Part shown: one piece after another, positions 53,405 through 64,000 of the stretch
Numbering within the stretch: the first letter of the stretch is position 1
Layout: each line of letters opens with the position of its first letter
NCBI RefSeq assembly: GCF_964340395.1
Contig: NC_135553.1
Location: 7,349,501 to 7,413,500, forward strand
Length of the DNA stretch: 64,000 bases
Origin: Glandiceps talaboti
Taxonomy: Eukaryota > Hemichordata > Enteropneusta > Spengelidae
Reading direction: 5' to 3'
The notes under the pieces: model-generated
Database searches by the model: none
Told to the model about the DNA's origin: nothing
Seen by the model: only the letters and a program-made list of their open reading frames with translations
Position numbers and translations under genes: made by a program

Positions 53405-53465
53405 ATGTCGATAATGGGCTGGCTGACATTACTGTATCTAGGCACAACAACACTGTTTTGCGCAG
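53405..53465 (+). pseudogene. Orphan signal-peptide exon of a V-type Ig gene
   Basis: MSIMGWLTLLYLGTTTLFCA followed by a phase-1 donor G|GTTAGT. It is homologous to 59668-59719 (MGWLSLLYLGTASLFCS), the first exon of the intact neighbour. The following intron stays homologous to 59720-60684 up to about 54435, ending roughly 30 bases short of where the V-domain exon should start. There the foldback element begins, and no Ig exon follows on the plus strand before 60.7 kb. It may be dead, or its transcript could in principle splice over the foldback to the exon at 60715. Confidence 0.7.
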
Positions 53466-54441
53466 GTTAGTATGGGTGCTAGGTACAATTAATGTGACTG
53501 TGGTTTCCTAGATTTTATAACGATAGATGAGGTATCCAAGTAATGAGATGTAATTACTTTTGCATTTATATTTTCTAATAACTTAATGAATTGTGCCTTA
53601 CAGTAACTATTTGTACCTTAGTTCATATTCATGTTTCATGTTTAAATTGCGATCGACGTTTTTTTAATTCACAAATGAAAGGGTAGCTTTTCCATGCTGG
53701 CCTCTTCCCCAGTCAACTTTTATTGGTTCAAGGCCTTACCTTGTACATTGTCCACATATAATTGGCATGAATTCGTTGAAGTGTTTATGTCATCCCAAGG
53801 CTGGACCAAACTACTAAAACTATGCTGTTACAGATTGCAGCTAGTTTCAATATTTACTTTGCTTGAATTTTGTACCTTTGTAATACCATAGACGTTGGAG
53901 AGAAATCTCTCCTACATGTATGGTTACACCGTGTTATCGTGGTCAGAATATCAACGGCCAAATAAAATTTGATTAACAAGCCGGATAATATAAAACATTC
54001 TCTTGGTGGTTTCATTAACAATGACAAAGTCTACTATATCCATGCAAAATATGAAACAGAAACATGTATATTCAAGTGACAGATATTTTTTAATACCACA
54101 TAAACAAGCTTGTTTACATTTGAATACAAACCATCTGAAAATTGAGAGGTAGGTATGAACTGTTCTTATATGTCACATATACGAACAGTTCGTACCAACA
54201 TTGTCCTTCCACAAATAATGTAGAAAATATTGTTGAGTTGAAAAAACACATAGTCCTTTTTGGTCTATCCTTTATCCTTCCACTGAAAACTGGATAAAAC
54301 TATCCTTCAGCTGGTAGGGAAAGCTTTTTGTAAGGAAAGCTTCGCTGAATGCACTTGCTGACTGTAACTGCAGAAATGGCCATTTTACCTACAATACCAT
54401 CACTGAGAAATCGCATAAATTTGTTAGTTCAAAAATCCAAA

Positions 54442-57271
54442 AATGTGAAACTCTCTGCCTATGAGGGCACAATTTATGTTTCATTGACAAGTACAAATCT
54501 TTCCCTGCGTGGGTGTAATATAAACTATTTGCATGTAAACTCTCTTTTGAGACGACAATTCTTTTTGCACACTGCAATCTCTTGTAGTGACAGCGGAAGT
54601 GAAGCTATCCCGCAATTCCTTGGACGAGTAATTACAGCATTACCAATGATTACACATACCTGGCAACATCAGCTAAGACAAGAGACAGCCATGCTATAGT
54701 GCTATCAGTCCTGATTAAGGGACCCTGCCTCCCGTGGGCCCTGTCTGTCATACTACTATTCGTGGATTGAGATAACTTTACATGAGAGATACGATGGCGT
54801 CGATGTCACAACAAGACCCCAATTTACCATCCTACCTTCCTGAAGTTCCTATCTTTTCTGACGTCGACATCATCGTATTTCTCTGGTATTTCTCATGTTA
54901 TACCACAGTACCTACAACAATGGACACATGATAAGAATTGTGAGAAATTGTAGCTTAGTCCCCCAGGCTTTATCCATTCTCAAACACACAGGCAGTAATC
55001 AGTGAGCGAGTGAACCACTGAATGGTTCGATAATATTAGAAGTCTACCAGTGGAAAGTTGCGACTCCCTCAGGATTGCATAGACTGTTGTGATGTTATTG
55101 CAACCTGATTGCCTAAACATGTAAATGTCGTTGACCTTGTGAAAGTGTTTGTGTATTATTAGCTGTGTTCTCTGTCAACAACACTGTCAGTAATTAGTGA
55201 TCTAGGAAACCTTGCAAGGTAAATCAAACATTGACTATTTTGAAGTTATTTCGGTGTACAGAGTGAATTCAATCAATTGTACATGTATGTACACAGTACT
55301 GTAGAAGCTCAGAACTAGAAGTGAGTCATACCATTCGTTGTAAAGCACAATCTTACCTACGGCAGATACTCATTCAGTCGCCTCTTCATTCTTACTTTTG
55401 TAATCGACTGTTTAGGCACAGGACACGGTGCGTCCAGGTACGCCTGCTGCCAGCTTGTCGATGTCCATCTTGCCATAGTCGCCATTTTGAATGTGTACTC
55501 ATGCACAGTCCATTTTTACCACACCTAGTAAACAACTAGGTATTATTTATTTAAAAGCATTGAAACTATTGTTTAGACTTTATACGATATCTTCGAATTC
55601 AGGAATATAATAACTAATATTAAACTCGTTATAACGTCAGTATGTAAGTGATAGTTATTGGTCACAGCTGCTAAACCTGAGTATGAGCCTAGACCTCCCA
55701 AGCATTTGAAAGTTATTCATCCGCCGAGGCATGGGAATAAAGAGTGTAACTATTGTGCGGGTTGTGGGCCACTGCGGGTTTGCTGTGGGCTACGTACTGC
55801 GGGTTGTTTTGTGCTTGTTGCGGGTTGCTGCGGGCCACAGCAGGTTACTTTGTGTGGGCTGCTGTAGGCCTGTACCTATTGTTGCTATATTTTTTCCATT
55901 TAACAAATTTTAAAACCCAGAAACTTGTTTGCTGGCCACTGTCGGGGATGGGGAGGGGGGGGGGGTTATAGTGAGGATTATAACCATAGTACTGACTGAT
56001 GTGTTCATACTGGTTAATTACTACATGTATATGTTTCAATCTTTATTACACTACACACACTACCAGAAAGTGTGGGCAACTATTTAAAAAAAACCGAGTA
56101 TGTGCTACAACTCTGAGTACAAGTACATATTATATCAGCGCCAGAGCTGTAGTAGAGTGCATGTAGCAGGGCCATATATACAATACAGTTGCGACAATTT
56201 CTATGTATAACAATCAACATAATTTGCATGACAAAATGCTCCATCACGTATATGCACCCTAGCTATGTCCAACATCTTGAAGCAATTGACATGACCAGAT
56301 GGCGCAAATTGTTCAAGGCACTCCATAACCCATTCTGACCAGCATCCTTGCTCAATTCCTTTTTATATCGGCAATGATTTTACATTTTGCGTGGTCTTCA
56401 CGAAAGTAGTGACGGCCTCGAAAGCACTACATATATTTCGTGGACCATGTTATGTAAAGGAAGTCTTTCATATCATAAGACGACTCGTTTTTGATCGTTT
56501 TGAACGACCCGCAAAAATTCCCAGAGAGTTGTTTCTCTAAGTGATATATTGATGACAAACATGTGACACACAAGATCAACGACATTTACATGTTTAGGCA
56601 ACCAGGTTGTAATAACATCACTACAGTCTGTGCGATCCTGAGAGAGTCACAACTTTCCACTGGTAGATTTCTCATATCATCGAACCATTCAGTGTTCCCT
56701 CGCTCACTGATTACTGCCTGTGTGTTTGAGAATGGATAAAGCCTGGGGGACTAAGCTACAATTTCTCACAATTCTTATCATGCGTCCATTGTTGTAGGTA
56801 CTGTGGTATAACATGAGAAATACCAGAGAAATACGATGATGTCGACGTCAGAAAAGAGGAACCTCAGGAAGGTAGGATGGTAAATTGGGGTCTTGTTGTG
56901 ACATCGACGCCATCGTATCTCTCATGTAATGTTATCTCAATCCACGGATAGTAGTATGACAGGCAGGGCCCGCGGGAGGCAGGGTCCCTTAATCAGGACT
57001 GATAGCACCATAGCATGGCTGTCTCTCGTCTTAGCTGATGTTGCCAGGTATGTGTAATCATTGGTAATGCTGTAATTATTCGTCCAAGGAATTGCGGGAT
57101 AGCTTCACTTCCGTTGCCATTAAAAGAGTTTGCAGTGTGTAAAAATAATATTTTGTCGTCTCAAAAGAGATTTTGAATGCAAATAGTTTATATTACATCC
57201 ACACAGGGAAAGATTTGTACTTGTCAATGAAACTTAAATTGTGCCCTCATAGGCAGAGAGTTTCACATATT
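54442..57271. mobile_element. Large foldback element, 0.7 kb inverted arms around a 1.4 kb core
   Basis: The left arm 54442-55142 and right arm 56567-57271 are inverted copies, about 90% identical by eye. For example TGTGAAACTCTCTGCCTATG (left start) mirrors CATAGGCAGAGAGTTTCACA (right end), and ACATGTAAATGTCGTTGACC mirrors the text at 56573. Each arm has its own inner hairpin (left: GAGATACGATGGCGTCGATG against CGTCGACATCATCGTATTTC). No transposase is recognisable. The core has a GC-rich degenerate repeat of GCGGGTTGCTGTGGGC type (55740-55870) and a G-run (55951-55966). Flanking target duplication not evident. Confidence 0.8.
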
Positions 57272-58183
57272 GAAATTAAACGTTACTGGTACCATGAAAT
57301 TTAGTTTTGACTTGGAATTTCAAATTTATTTGTATTGAAGAGTGATTGGCAAATCAGCAAATAAGGATTGCTCTTTGAAAACAAAAGTTTCATTCATAGT
57401 ATTATAAGTTTGTTCTTGGAAGATAAAAGTTTAATACAGAATATGCAAAAAGTTGTTCTTGGGATGTAATTCTTTTGTACAGCGTATTAATAGATACACT
57501 AAAAAAAAATTTAAAGATTCCTTTCAAGAATTAGAAGTTGTTCTTACGAAAAACAAGTTTTGTTTCAAAGAATTAAAAGTGTGTTCTTTGGAAGGAAAGG
57601 TTTTGTTTACTCTCGAAAACTAAAGGTTTCCATTTAAGGATAGAAGTTTTATTCAAAGCAATACATTTTGTATGTTCACTTAGGGGCCACCGTACTAAAC
57701 ACTAAGTTGAGGGTTTAACATTAAAAACAATCTTATTTGTTAGGATCACCAATGAATTTGAATATTCGAACAGTCGGTATTCTCTATTCTCTGGCCAGCT
57801 GGACTGCTAACATTGATCATTGCACGAAATTACTATACCATCTTCCAATTTATATCGTAATGGTAATTTATAATTTTTCATATAGTTATTAAAGGCCATT
57901 TTTTATATCATATGCCCAATCATGTAAATAAGGCGTTTTGGGGGCAGCATTACAACATCAATATGCAGATTTGAAGGTTACGTCCATAATATCACGTACA
58001 TGAAAGTCAATAAGAACAATTCAATGCATTTGTATAGTGACTCAATTCTTTTCCTGGCATAATGTAATGAACCAACATATATCTACATATATCTCCTGAA
58101 ATACAATTTTAGTAATTGGATGATCATAAAAGTAAAAAGGGGTAAGTAAACCTGTCAACATTATTGTGATAAAGTATGCCTAC
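57272..58183. other. Duplication junction region; no gene
   Basis: 57300-57680 is a degenerate AAAGTTTTGTTC(A/T)-type repeat. From about 57738 to 58183 the sequence is a diverged copy of 50569-50983 (GAACAGTCGGTATTCTCTAT, then TTGCACGAAATTACTATACC), the intron of the 48.7 kb Ig gene. Homology stops about 130 bases before the position of that gene's V exon. Confidence 0.7.
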
Positions 58184-58244
58184 CAAGATCTAGAACTGCC
58201 AATAACACAAGTAAAACAACGACCGAAGTCCTTGTACACTTCAT
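58184..58244 (-). pseudogene. Orphan signal-peptide exon of the minus-strand Ig gene (second copy)
   Basis: MKCTRTSVVVLLVLLAVLDL then a phase-1 donor G|GTAGGC. It is the counterpart of exon 1 of the 48.7-51.0 kb gene (MKCPSTAFVAWAVLVF), with matching flanks on both sides. No V or second Ig exon follows on the minus strand down to the foldback element, and the TATA core is mutated. Most likely a gene remnant, though its reading frame and donor are intact. Confidence 0.75.
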
Positions 58245-59667
58245 GGTGGCACTGTACGCTTTGAGGTCGATTAAGACCCACACGTCAACTATGCCTTACA
58301 GCTAATGGATACGATTGCATCAGATTCTCGCACCATATCGGCAAATCCACACACATGCTGTTAAGGGGTGTGATATATCGTATGATCCCGCCATCCGACT
58401 GTTTAGGGAACAATGCCAATACAAGTTAACATCGATTGCAAGAGGCGTCACAAAAATTAACAGTCTTTTAAGAACAAAAGAAAGAACACTGAATATAGAA
58501 AATATATTTTCATATCACTAGAAAAACAACAATCTACATATATATACGAATTAAGTGGAAACACGATATCCATGTTGATTTTGAAAGATTTTATATGCTT
58601 CCCAGGGTCAAAAATTCTAGTTGTTTTGAATGTCAGATTGACAATTTAATTTATAGCTGACACTTATCTGTATCTGCATCGTAATATATTTTACTGTGAT
58701 AACCTGTTATGCATTGTACGAGCAATCTAGCTTTTGTCACTGTGATTTCTACAAGATGCGAAACCAAGGTAGCTTAGCATGGTTGAAATTCTGACAAAGT
58801 AAAGGAGATCGGTCACCAGTTGAATCTGATGATAACTCAACGATTTAAACCAAATTTACCTATTTATACCTTCGTTCATTCCCAATAAAGACGACCCATT
58901 GCGTATATAACAGTCTCTTTTGTTTATCGAAGTAGTTTTACTACCAAAAGAATTATAATTATTGATTTAATTTTAATTCAAACCTTAACCTCGTACGATA
59001 TTTCTGTTGTCTACTCTGTCAATCTGTGTACTGTTACCTGGATTGACCTTCTAGATAAGTACCAACATTGTGTGTGAGGTGAAAGGTCAACAGGTTTTCA
59101 TACGAAACAACCCTTTTTTAAAAAATCAGGAGATATCGCACTGTGTGACGTGACATGTTGAGAGAATTTATACTGCTTGTTCCTTCTTAACAAGGAACTG
59201 ACCCGTCAAATTGAATTGGTTTTTTTCTTTTTAAAAATAGAACATGCAGTATAAATTCTCTAAATTCGTCTAAAGTTATTGCGAATGAACGAGTATGTGG
59301 TAAGTGTTGGCAGGTTTAGGGGGTTTCTGAACAAGTTACACATTAAACGAGTTTACGTTAACACAAGGAATTAATTTATGAGGAGAGAGCATGGCATTAT
59401 ACATTTTAGGCAAATATTAACAATAAAAAAAAATAGTAATACAATTACTGACAGCGGTAGACAACAAAATCTACCCCTTATTGGGGTAATTAGTTCCTGA
59501 ATACAAACGAAGGTCTTATACGTGAATGAAGTGAATCGTCAGAAATTGATTCTCGTATTTGATCTGATGATCACGCGATCGGAGTAGAGGTAATATTGGT
59601 ATAGGATATAAGCCTTCTTCACTTCGTTCCGGATTGTTGTATCATTGAAAGGTGAAACATCTAGATA
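58245..59667. other. Head-to-head intergenic region, second copy
   Basis: A shortened copy (about 1.4 kb) of 51.03-53.40 kb separating the two divergent signal exons. A TATA-like GGTATAGGATA lies at 59598, about 70 bases before the plus-strand ATG. An imperfect inverted repeat, GAGAATTTATACTGC(T)TGTT at 59161 against GCAGTATAAATTCTC at 59248, is present only in this copy. Confidence 0.55.
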
Positions 59668-62600
59668 ATGGGCTGGCTGTCATTACTGTATCTAGGCACG
59701 GCTTCATTATTTTGTTCAGGTTAGTAGGAGTGTTGGATACGATTAATGTGACTCCGTGGTTTCATAATTTTATTACGATCGATTACGTATGACAGGTATG
59801 ATAAGTGAAGTTCTAATTCAGATTAAGTGAATATCTATTGTTGATAACTGAGTCTGCGAGTACAACGGTATTCTTATTACAAAGGATGCCATGACTAAAT
59901 AAATGTTTGCGTACTTACCGTGTATTTCAATATAGCGTATGAGACAGATACTATGATTATAATGACAAGAATATATTTTCCCTGTGAAACTACCCTGCTC
60001 TGTGAAAATGGCCTCATTGCAAGTAACGATATATAGTTACTTTTACATTTATATGTTCTAATAACTCGCCTTACAGTGACTGTTTTTTTAAATTTGTATC
60101 GTTGTTCATATTCATTGTTTAACTTGCGATCGACGTTTGAATTTTGTACCTTTAAAGTTTGTTATACCGTAGACCTTGGAGAGAATTCTCTCCAACGTGT
60201 ATGGTTGTAGATATCGTGGTTAGAATATCAAAGGACACAATAAAATAGATAAACATGCCAAATATAAAATAGGTTCCCTTGGTGGTTTCATTAACAACAA
60301 TGACTCCGTCTATCATATCCAGGCAAGATATTGGATAGAAATATATATATTCAAGTGACAGATATTTTCAATACCAAATTAACTTATTTACATTTCAATA
60401 CACACCGTTTGAAAATTGAGATGTAGGTATGAACTGTTCTTATGTGTCCACAAATGGTGTAGGAAATATTATCGAGTAAAAAAACATAGTCTGCATCCTT
60501 TATCCTGCCACTGAAAACTGGTAAAACTGTCCTTCAGCTAAATATTACGTAGGGGAAGCCTTTTTACAAGGAAAGCTTCGCTGACTGCACCTACAGAAAT
60601 GATGATTTTACCTACAATATACTCAGGCTGAAAGCAATGAGAAATAACATCTATAATGCCATATTTGTTAGATCAAAGAAGCCACGTTCACTATTATTTG
60701 TATCCTATCTGCAGTCCAGCATAACGTTTGTGCCGATCGACCTTCTCTGGCTGTGTACACGGCAAACGTGGGGTCGTCAGTCGACTTGATCTGTCCGGTC
60801 ATAGATAGTGATGTAGAAACAATATCGTCCGTTCGCTGGGAGATAAATGGTCAGTTTTTGGCACTCAAAGTAGTAGACGGTGTCGAAAAATACATCCTTG
60901 AAGAGAAGTATGAAATGGTAGAAATTTCCACCTTGAGAATTAAGACGGTGGAATTATCTGACGATGGTCTATATGACTGCCGATTTACCATATCTGCTAG
61001 GTCCAGTGATCAAAGCATCGGGCATGTCCAACTGTCAGTTGAAGGTAATACTGATTTACGTTCATTTCAATACGCCAGTGTCTATATGTATGGGGTAGGC
61101 CTTATGCTTTACTCTAAATGCTCATTTCAACAAAATGACACATGCGATCAATGACTAACGAACTCTCATATTTTCTATAATTTTGTATTTCTTCTATGTC
61201 TATGTAAAATATCAAAACGTGACTTCAGCAGTTCATATTCATAAAGTTGATAACTAAAGTGTTACGAATTCATGCACAACAAAAAATAACCTGATGACCT
61301 GAACGAGTGGTAACCTTGATGACCCGTACGTAATCACTGTGTATGAGGTACATAATACCATCATATATTATATACTTAATATTTGTAATAGCCTATCATG
61401 CGATGTCAAGAACGAATTATATGTGTTTTCTGTGTACAACAGAAAAATTCCACCCACTTTTCTCCTTTAGAAATCTTTACAGAACCATTGAAGTTACAAA
61501 TACGAACTGAAGACACAACCATCGATAAACAGGGTCGGACAAGTACTCAATTAGGTAAGACACCATGATTCACTATTGTGAAGCGACTCTTGGTAGTCCC
61601 GAAACTAACATCGCGTGGTACGTACATGTTTACCTTGTATCAATTCATGGAGACACGTCAACAGATGCTTACCATAAACACGGCACAGTATTCAGTAACA
61701 CCAACAAATCACACAGTAATTCGTTAACCATAAACAATACCGGGTAAATAATTGTACGGCAATCAACCAATGCAAGTATTAAGAACTATATATTGCGAGA
61801 TCTCCCGCACTTAAATGTTGGAAATCCCCTGCGCCAACACGCACGGTGCCATTTCAAAATTTTCATTTCCATGGCAATGCTGACTTTTAACACAAGATAA
61901 AATTATGAAATATACTGTCAGCCGATTTCAGCAACATTTTATGTACCATAATACTACCAAATTGCTTGAGTCTCCACTTGTCAGACAAAAGCTAGACGCA
62001 TATGAAGTAATGTTTGATAGAAATGAAAATTCGTTATCCCAAGCTTAATAAGGAAATAATTTAATGTAGTAGTTAAATGTCAGGTTTGTTCACGGCATAT
62101 TTCGATATTTTGTTTGTTTGTTTGTTTGTTTGTTTGTTTGTTACGTTTACATTAAAACTGAAGTATTGGTTAAAATGTCAATGTTTGTATATAATTATTA
62201 TTTAATTTTAGAGACGACTCCACAAAATATAATGACGAGAATTTCCTCAGCTTTTAAGACAAATGCCGTCAAAGGTAAATATTTAAAGTCATAAAGTAAT
62301 TAGTGAATTTCATTTGAGTCATCATCAATGCAATAAGGTTATAACAAGGACATCATTATAGTAATTTATAAATAACAGAGGTAATGTAGAACGCATACGT
62401 TATAATATTGAATGCAATTGTCAAGGACAGAAAGAGTAAACACGAGAATACATGATTTTTTATATATAAACAGTTTCGATCCACACTTTGCGTTGTCATA
62501 GAATTAATTGCCAGAACTATTTCGGTGGGGATGGAATGCAACTTTCATTGCTGTCGTTCTTTGTAATTGTTTATTTCTGGCATTCAGTAAGGGAGTTGAC

Positions 62601-62776
62601 ATTCACTTATGTCTGTCTTTAATGTGTTACTGTATAAGTTTACACGAAAAGTTTACTTATTCTACTCGTTCGGTATTTTCTTTCAGAACTTCTTACTTTT
62701 GAAACCTCCTCGTTTACAAGTTACACGCCGTTCAAGTCAGCACAAACGACACTAGTATCAACGGGTAACACGACTG
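59668..62776 (+). CDS. V-type Ig protein with Ser/Thr-rich stalk, 5' five exons; gene continues
   Basis: Exons 59668-59719, 60715-61044, 61471-61554, 62212-62274, 62687-62776; every junction is phase 1. The last donor (G|GTAAAT) leaves the frame open, so more exons must follow, probably beyond the window. Exon 1: signal peptide (WLSLLYLGTASLFCS). Exon 2 (residues 18-127): a V-type Ig domain, VDLICPV, SSVRWEIN, LSDDGLYDCRF, with SSVRW and KYI shared with the minus-strand paralogues. Exon 3 gives EIFTEPLKLQ then TEDTTIDKQG. Exons 4 and 5 are short and rich in Thr, Ser and Gln (ETTPQNIMT; LVSTGNTT), like a mucin stalk. Exon 3 appears to be the front of a second Ig domain cut short by a donor at 61554. 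Exons 1 and 2 are firm; 3 to 5 rest on splice sites and phase alone. Confidence 0.65.
61555..61790 (+). pseudogene. Broken second Ig domain downstream of the exon at 61471
   Basis: Directly after the donor at 61554, in another frame, comes YCEATLGSPETNIAWYV, resembling CKTSKGRPETNFTWYFN of the 48.7 kb gene. It is followed by SNSLTINNTG (like SSILVIEE), a stop at 61745, and one further frame away NCTAINQCKY, the usual end of an Ig fold. Spacing from the exon start to the first cysteine (35 codons against 31) fits one ancestral Ig exon of about 320 bases that has suffered two frameshifts. Confidence 0.6.
62107..62142. repeat. (TTTG)n microsatellite
   Basis: About nine units, within the stalk-exon intron. 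Confidence 0.95.
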
Positions 62777-62811
62777 GTAAATAACTGTTACGTTTCACTA
62801 TCACGTGATTA

Positions 62812-63477
62812 GGCGCCGAATTTAAAGTAGTTAATTTACACGTACTGTCGTAAGTCACACATACATATAAACTTAAGGTAAATGACGCATGCATGAGAGT
62901 AATTTACGTAACAGACAGTCAACGAGTTCGGGAGGGTTATATGCCAATAAACGATGGGGCGTAGCCCCGAGTTTCTGCCACATAACCCTGCCGAACGAGT
63001 TGTCCATCTTACTTATACTGCGGCGTGATTGGCTCAAACACCCCTAAGAAAGAGTGAGCTATGGCTCCATATAACCAACCGAAATCAAGGTCTCTGATTG
63101 GCCAAGTCGGTCTAGCCGTAGTATAAATACATTTATGGCAAATGGCGCACGTATGAAAATGAATGACACGTGCATAAAGGTAAATGGTGTATCATAGAAA
63201 CAAGGACACACACGTAAGGTAATGATGCACGTATGAAAATAATGACACACACATATATAAGGCAAATAATGCATGTATGGAAGTAAATTATGCATGCATG
63301 AAATCATTTGCCTAATGCCTATGTGTCCATTTACATATATGCGTGTACCATTTATTTTCATACATGCATCATTTGCCATTATGTGTGTGTAAATTACTCT
63401 CATGCATGCGTCATTTACATTTATATCTGTGTCACTTATGGCAGCACGTGTAAATCAATTATTTTACATTCGACGCC
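62812..63477. mobile_element. Nested inverted-repeat element, 666 bp
   Basis: The outer ends are inverted: GGCGCCGAATTTAAAGTAG ... ATGACGCATGCATGAGAGTA at the left mirrors 63387-63477, arms about 95 bp. Inside it, GTTCGGGAGGGTTAT (62927) pairs with ATAACCCTGCCGAAC (62984), with GGGGCGTAGCCCC in the loop. This looks like a second small element inserted in the first. Degenerate ATGCATGTATG(A/G)AAATAATG repeats fill 63120-63300. No coding capacity. Confidence 0.7.
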
Positions 63478-64000
63478 TCGTAGGTAACTTCTACGTTTGT
63501 GTTTCATATCTGACGATGTTTGAAGCAGACACGTGTATATTGATTTTTTTTTTACATCTTTATGTGTTCAGGCCTAAACAAATTGCATGGTTCCGATTAC
63601 GCTCACTTTTAGAATAGGTGAGATTTTTATATTCAAAATAGTTTGTTTTTCTCACACGTGTCTCGAGTATCTAGTTCAGGTAGATATGTTTTAAGTTGTT
63701 TTCCATATGGTCTCTGTGTTATTGGTTTCTTCTCATCAAAAGAACAGCAATTACAGATTGGAAGAAGAGTTTGATTTTGTCTTTTTAAGTTGATGTCAGT
63801 TTCCGCGTCAACTATTTCTCGCGAGACTTCACAATTTTCGCGATTCTATTATTTTTTCTCGAATACGTAAAAACATGTTTATGGTCGGTAGTGAAAACAT
63901 GTATGGGGTTGGGTAAGCGGATCAAAACAATTGTTTTTAGGCCTCATCACGATCATAAAGCCATTGTTGCTGGATAAATATACTTGTACCTGTGTCTTTC
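63478..64000. other. Right edge: probably intron of the V-type Ig gene
   Basis: No exon can be supported. An acceptor-like TTTTTAG at 63934-63940 opens a frame (GLITIIKPLLLDKY), but without further sequence it is only a possibility. Confidence 0.3.

Noticed and set aside
54349-54699. 116-codon frame in the left arm of the foldback
   Set aside because: It starts in duplicated intron sequence and crosses the element boundary; the same arm at 57 kb does not keep it open.

Overview
Eukaryotic, AT-rich nuclear DNA from an invertebrate animal. All recognisable genes are split by GT-AG introns. They encode an SLC16-type transporter, the ciliary protein IFT70/TTC30, a KAP P-loop NTPase and immunoglobulin-superfamily (Ig) proteins. 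Microsatellites, small inverted-repeat transposons and satellite-plus-GGAC elements are abundant, as is common in marine invertebrates. I cannot name the species. A hemichordate-like or lophotrochozoan genome would fit, but that is a guess. Exon models were built by hand from splice sites, reading-frame phase and family similarity; no transcript or database search was possible.

Layout. (1) 1-920, + strand: the last two coding exons of an SLC16 (monocarboxylate transporter-like) gene. (2) 3948-19641, - strand: a complete 15-exon IFT70/TTC30 gene, predicted 647 aa. Its introns hold a 3.6 kb Tc1/mariner-like inverted dimer, small MITE-like elements and tandem copies of one of its own exon-intron junctions. 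(3) 19.6-23.1 kb: repeat-rich intergenic DNA. (4) 23122-30503, - strand: an 8-exon gene for a 935-aa KAP NTPase with a novel N-terminal region and weak ankyrin repeats. (5) 33.6-39.2 kb, + strand: a 468-aa type I membrane receptor with Ig domains. (6) 42812-44791 and 48690-51032, - strand: two paralogous 4-exon genes, each encoding signal peptide, V-type Ig, second Ig and a hydrophobic tail that looks like a GPI-anchor signal. (7) 53.4-62.8 kb: a partial second copy of the Ig unit. It has an orphan + strand signal exon (53405), a 2.8 kb foldback element (54442-57271), an orphan - strand signal exon (58184-58244) and a + strand V-type Ig gene (59668 onward) with a broken second Ig domain, apparently continuing past the window.

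The right half (31-64 kb) is the part most worth study. It is a cluster of fast-changing Ig receptor genes built almost entirely of phase-1 exons. It shows duplication of a head-to-head promoter unit, loss of exons at the duplication junction, stray exon copies and domain decay. This pattern resembles immune or allorecognition gene clusters, but that function is inference. The SLC16, IFT70 and KAP genes look like unrelated neighbours.
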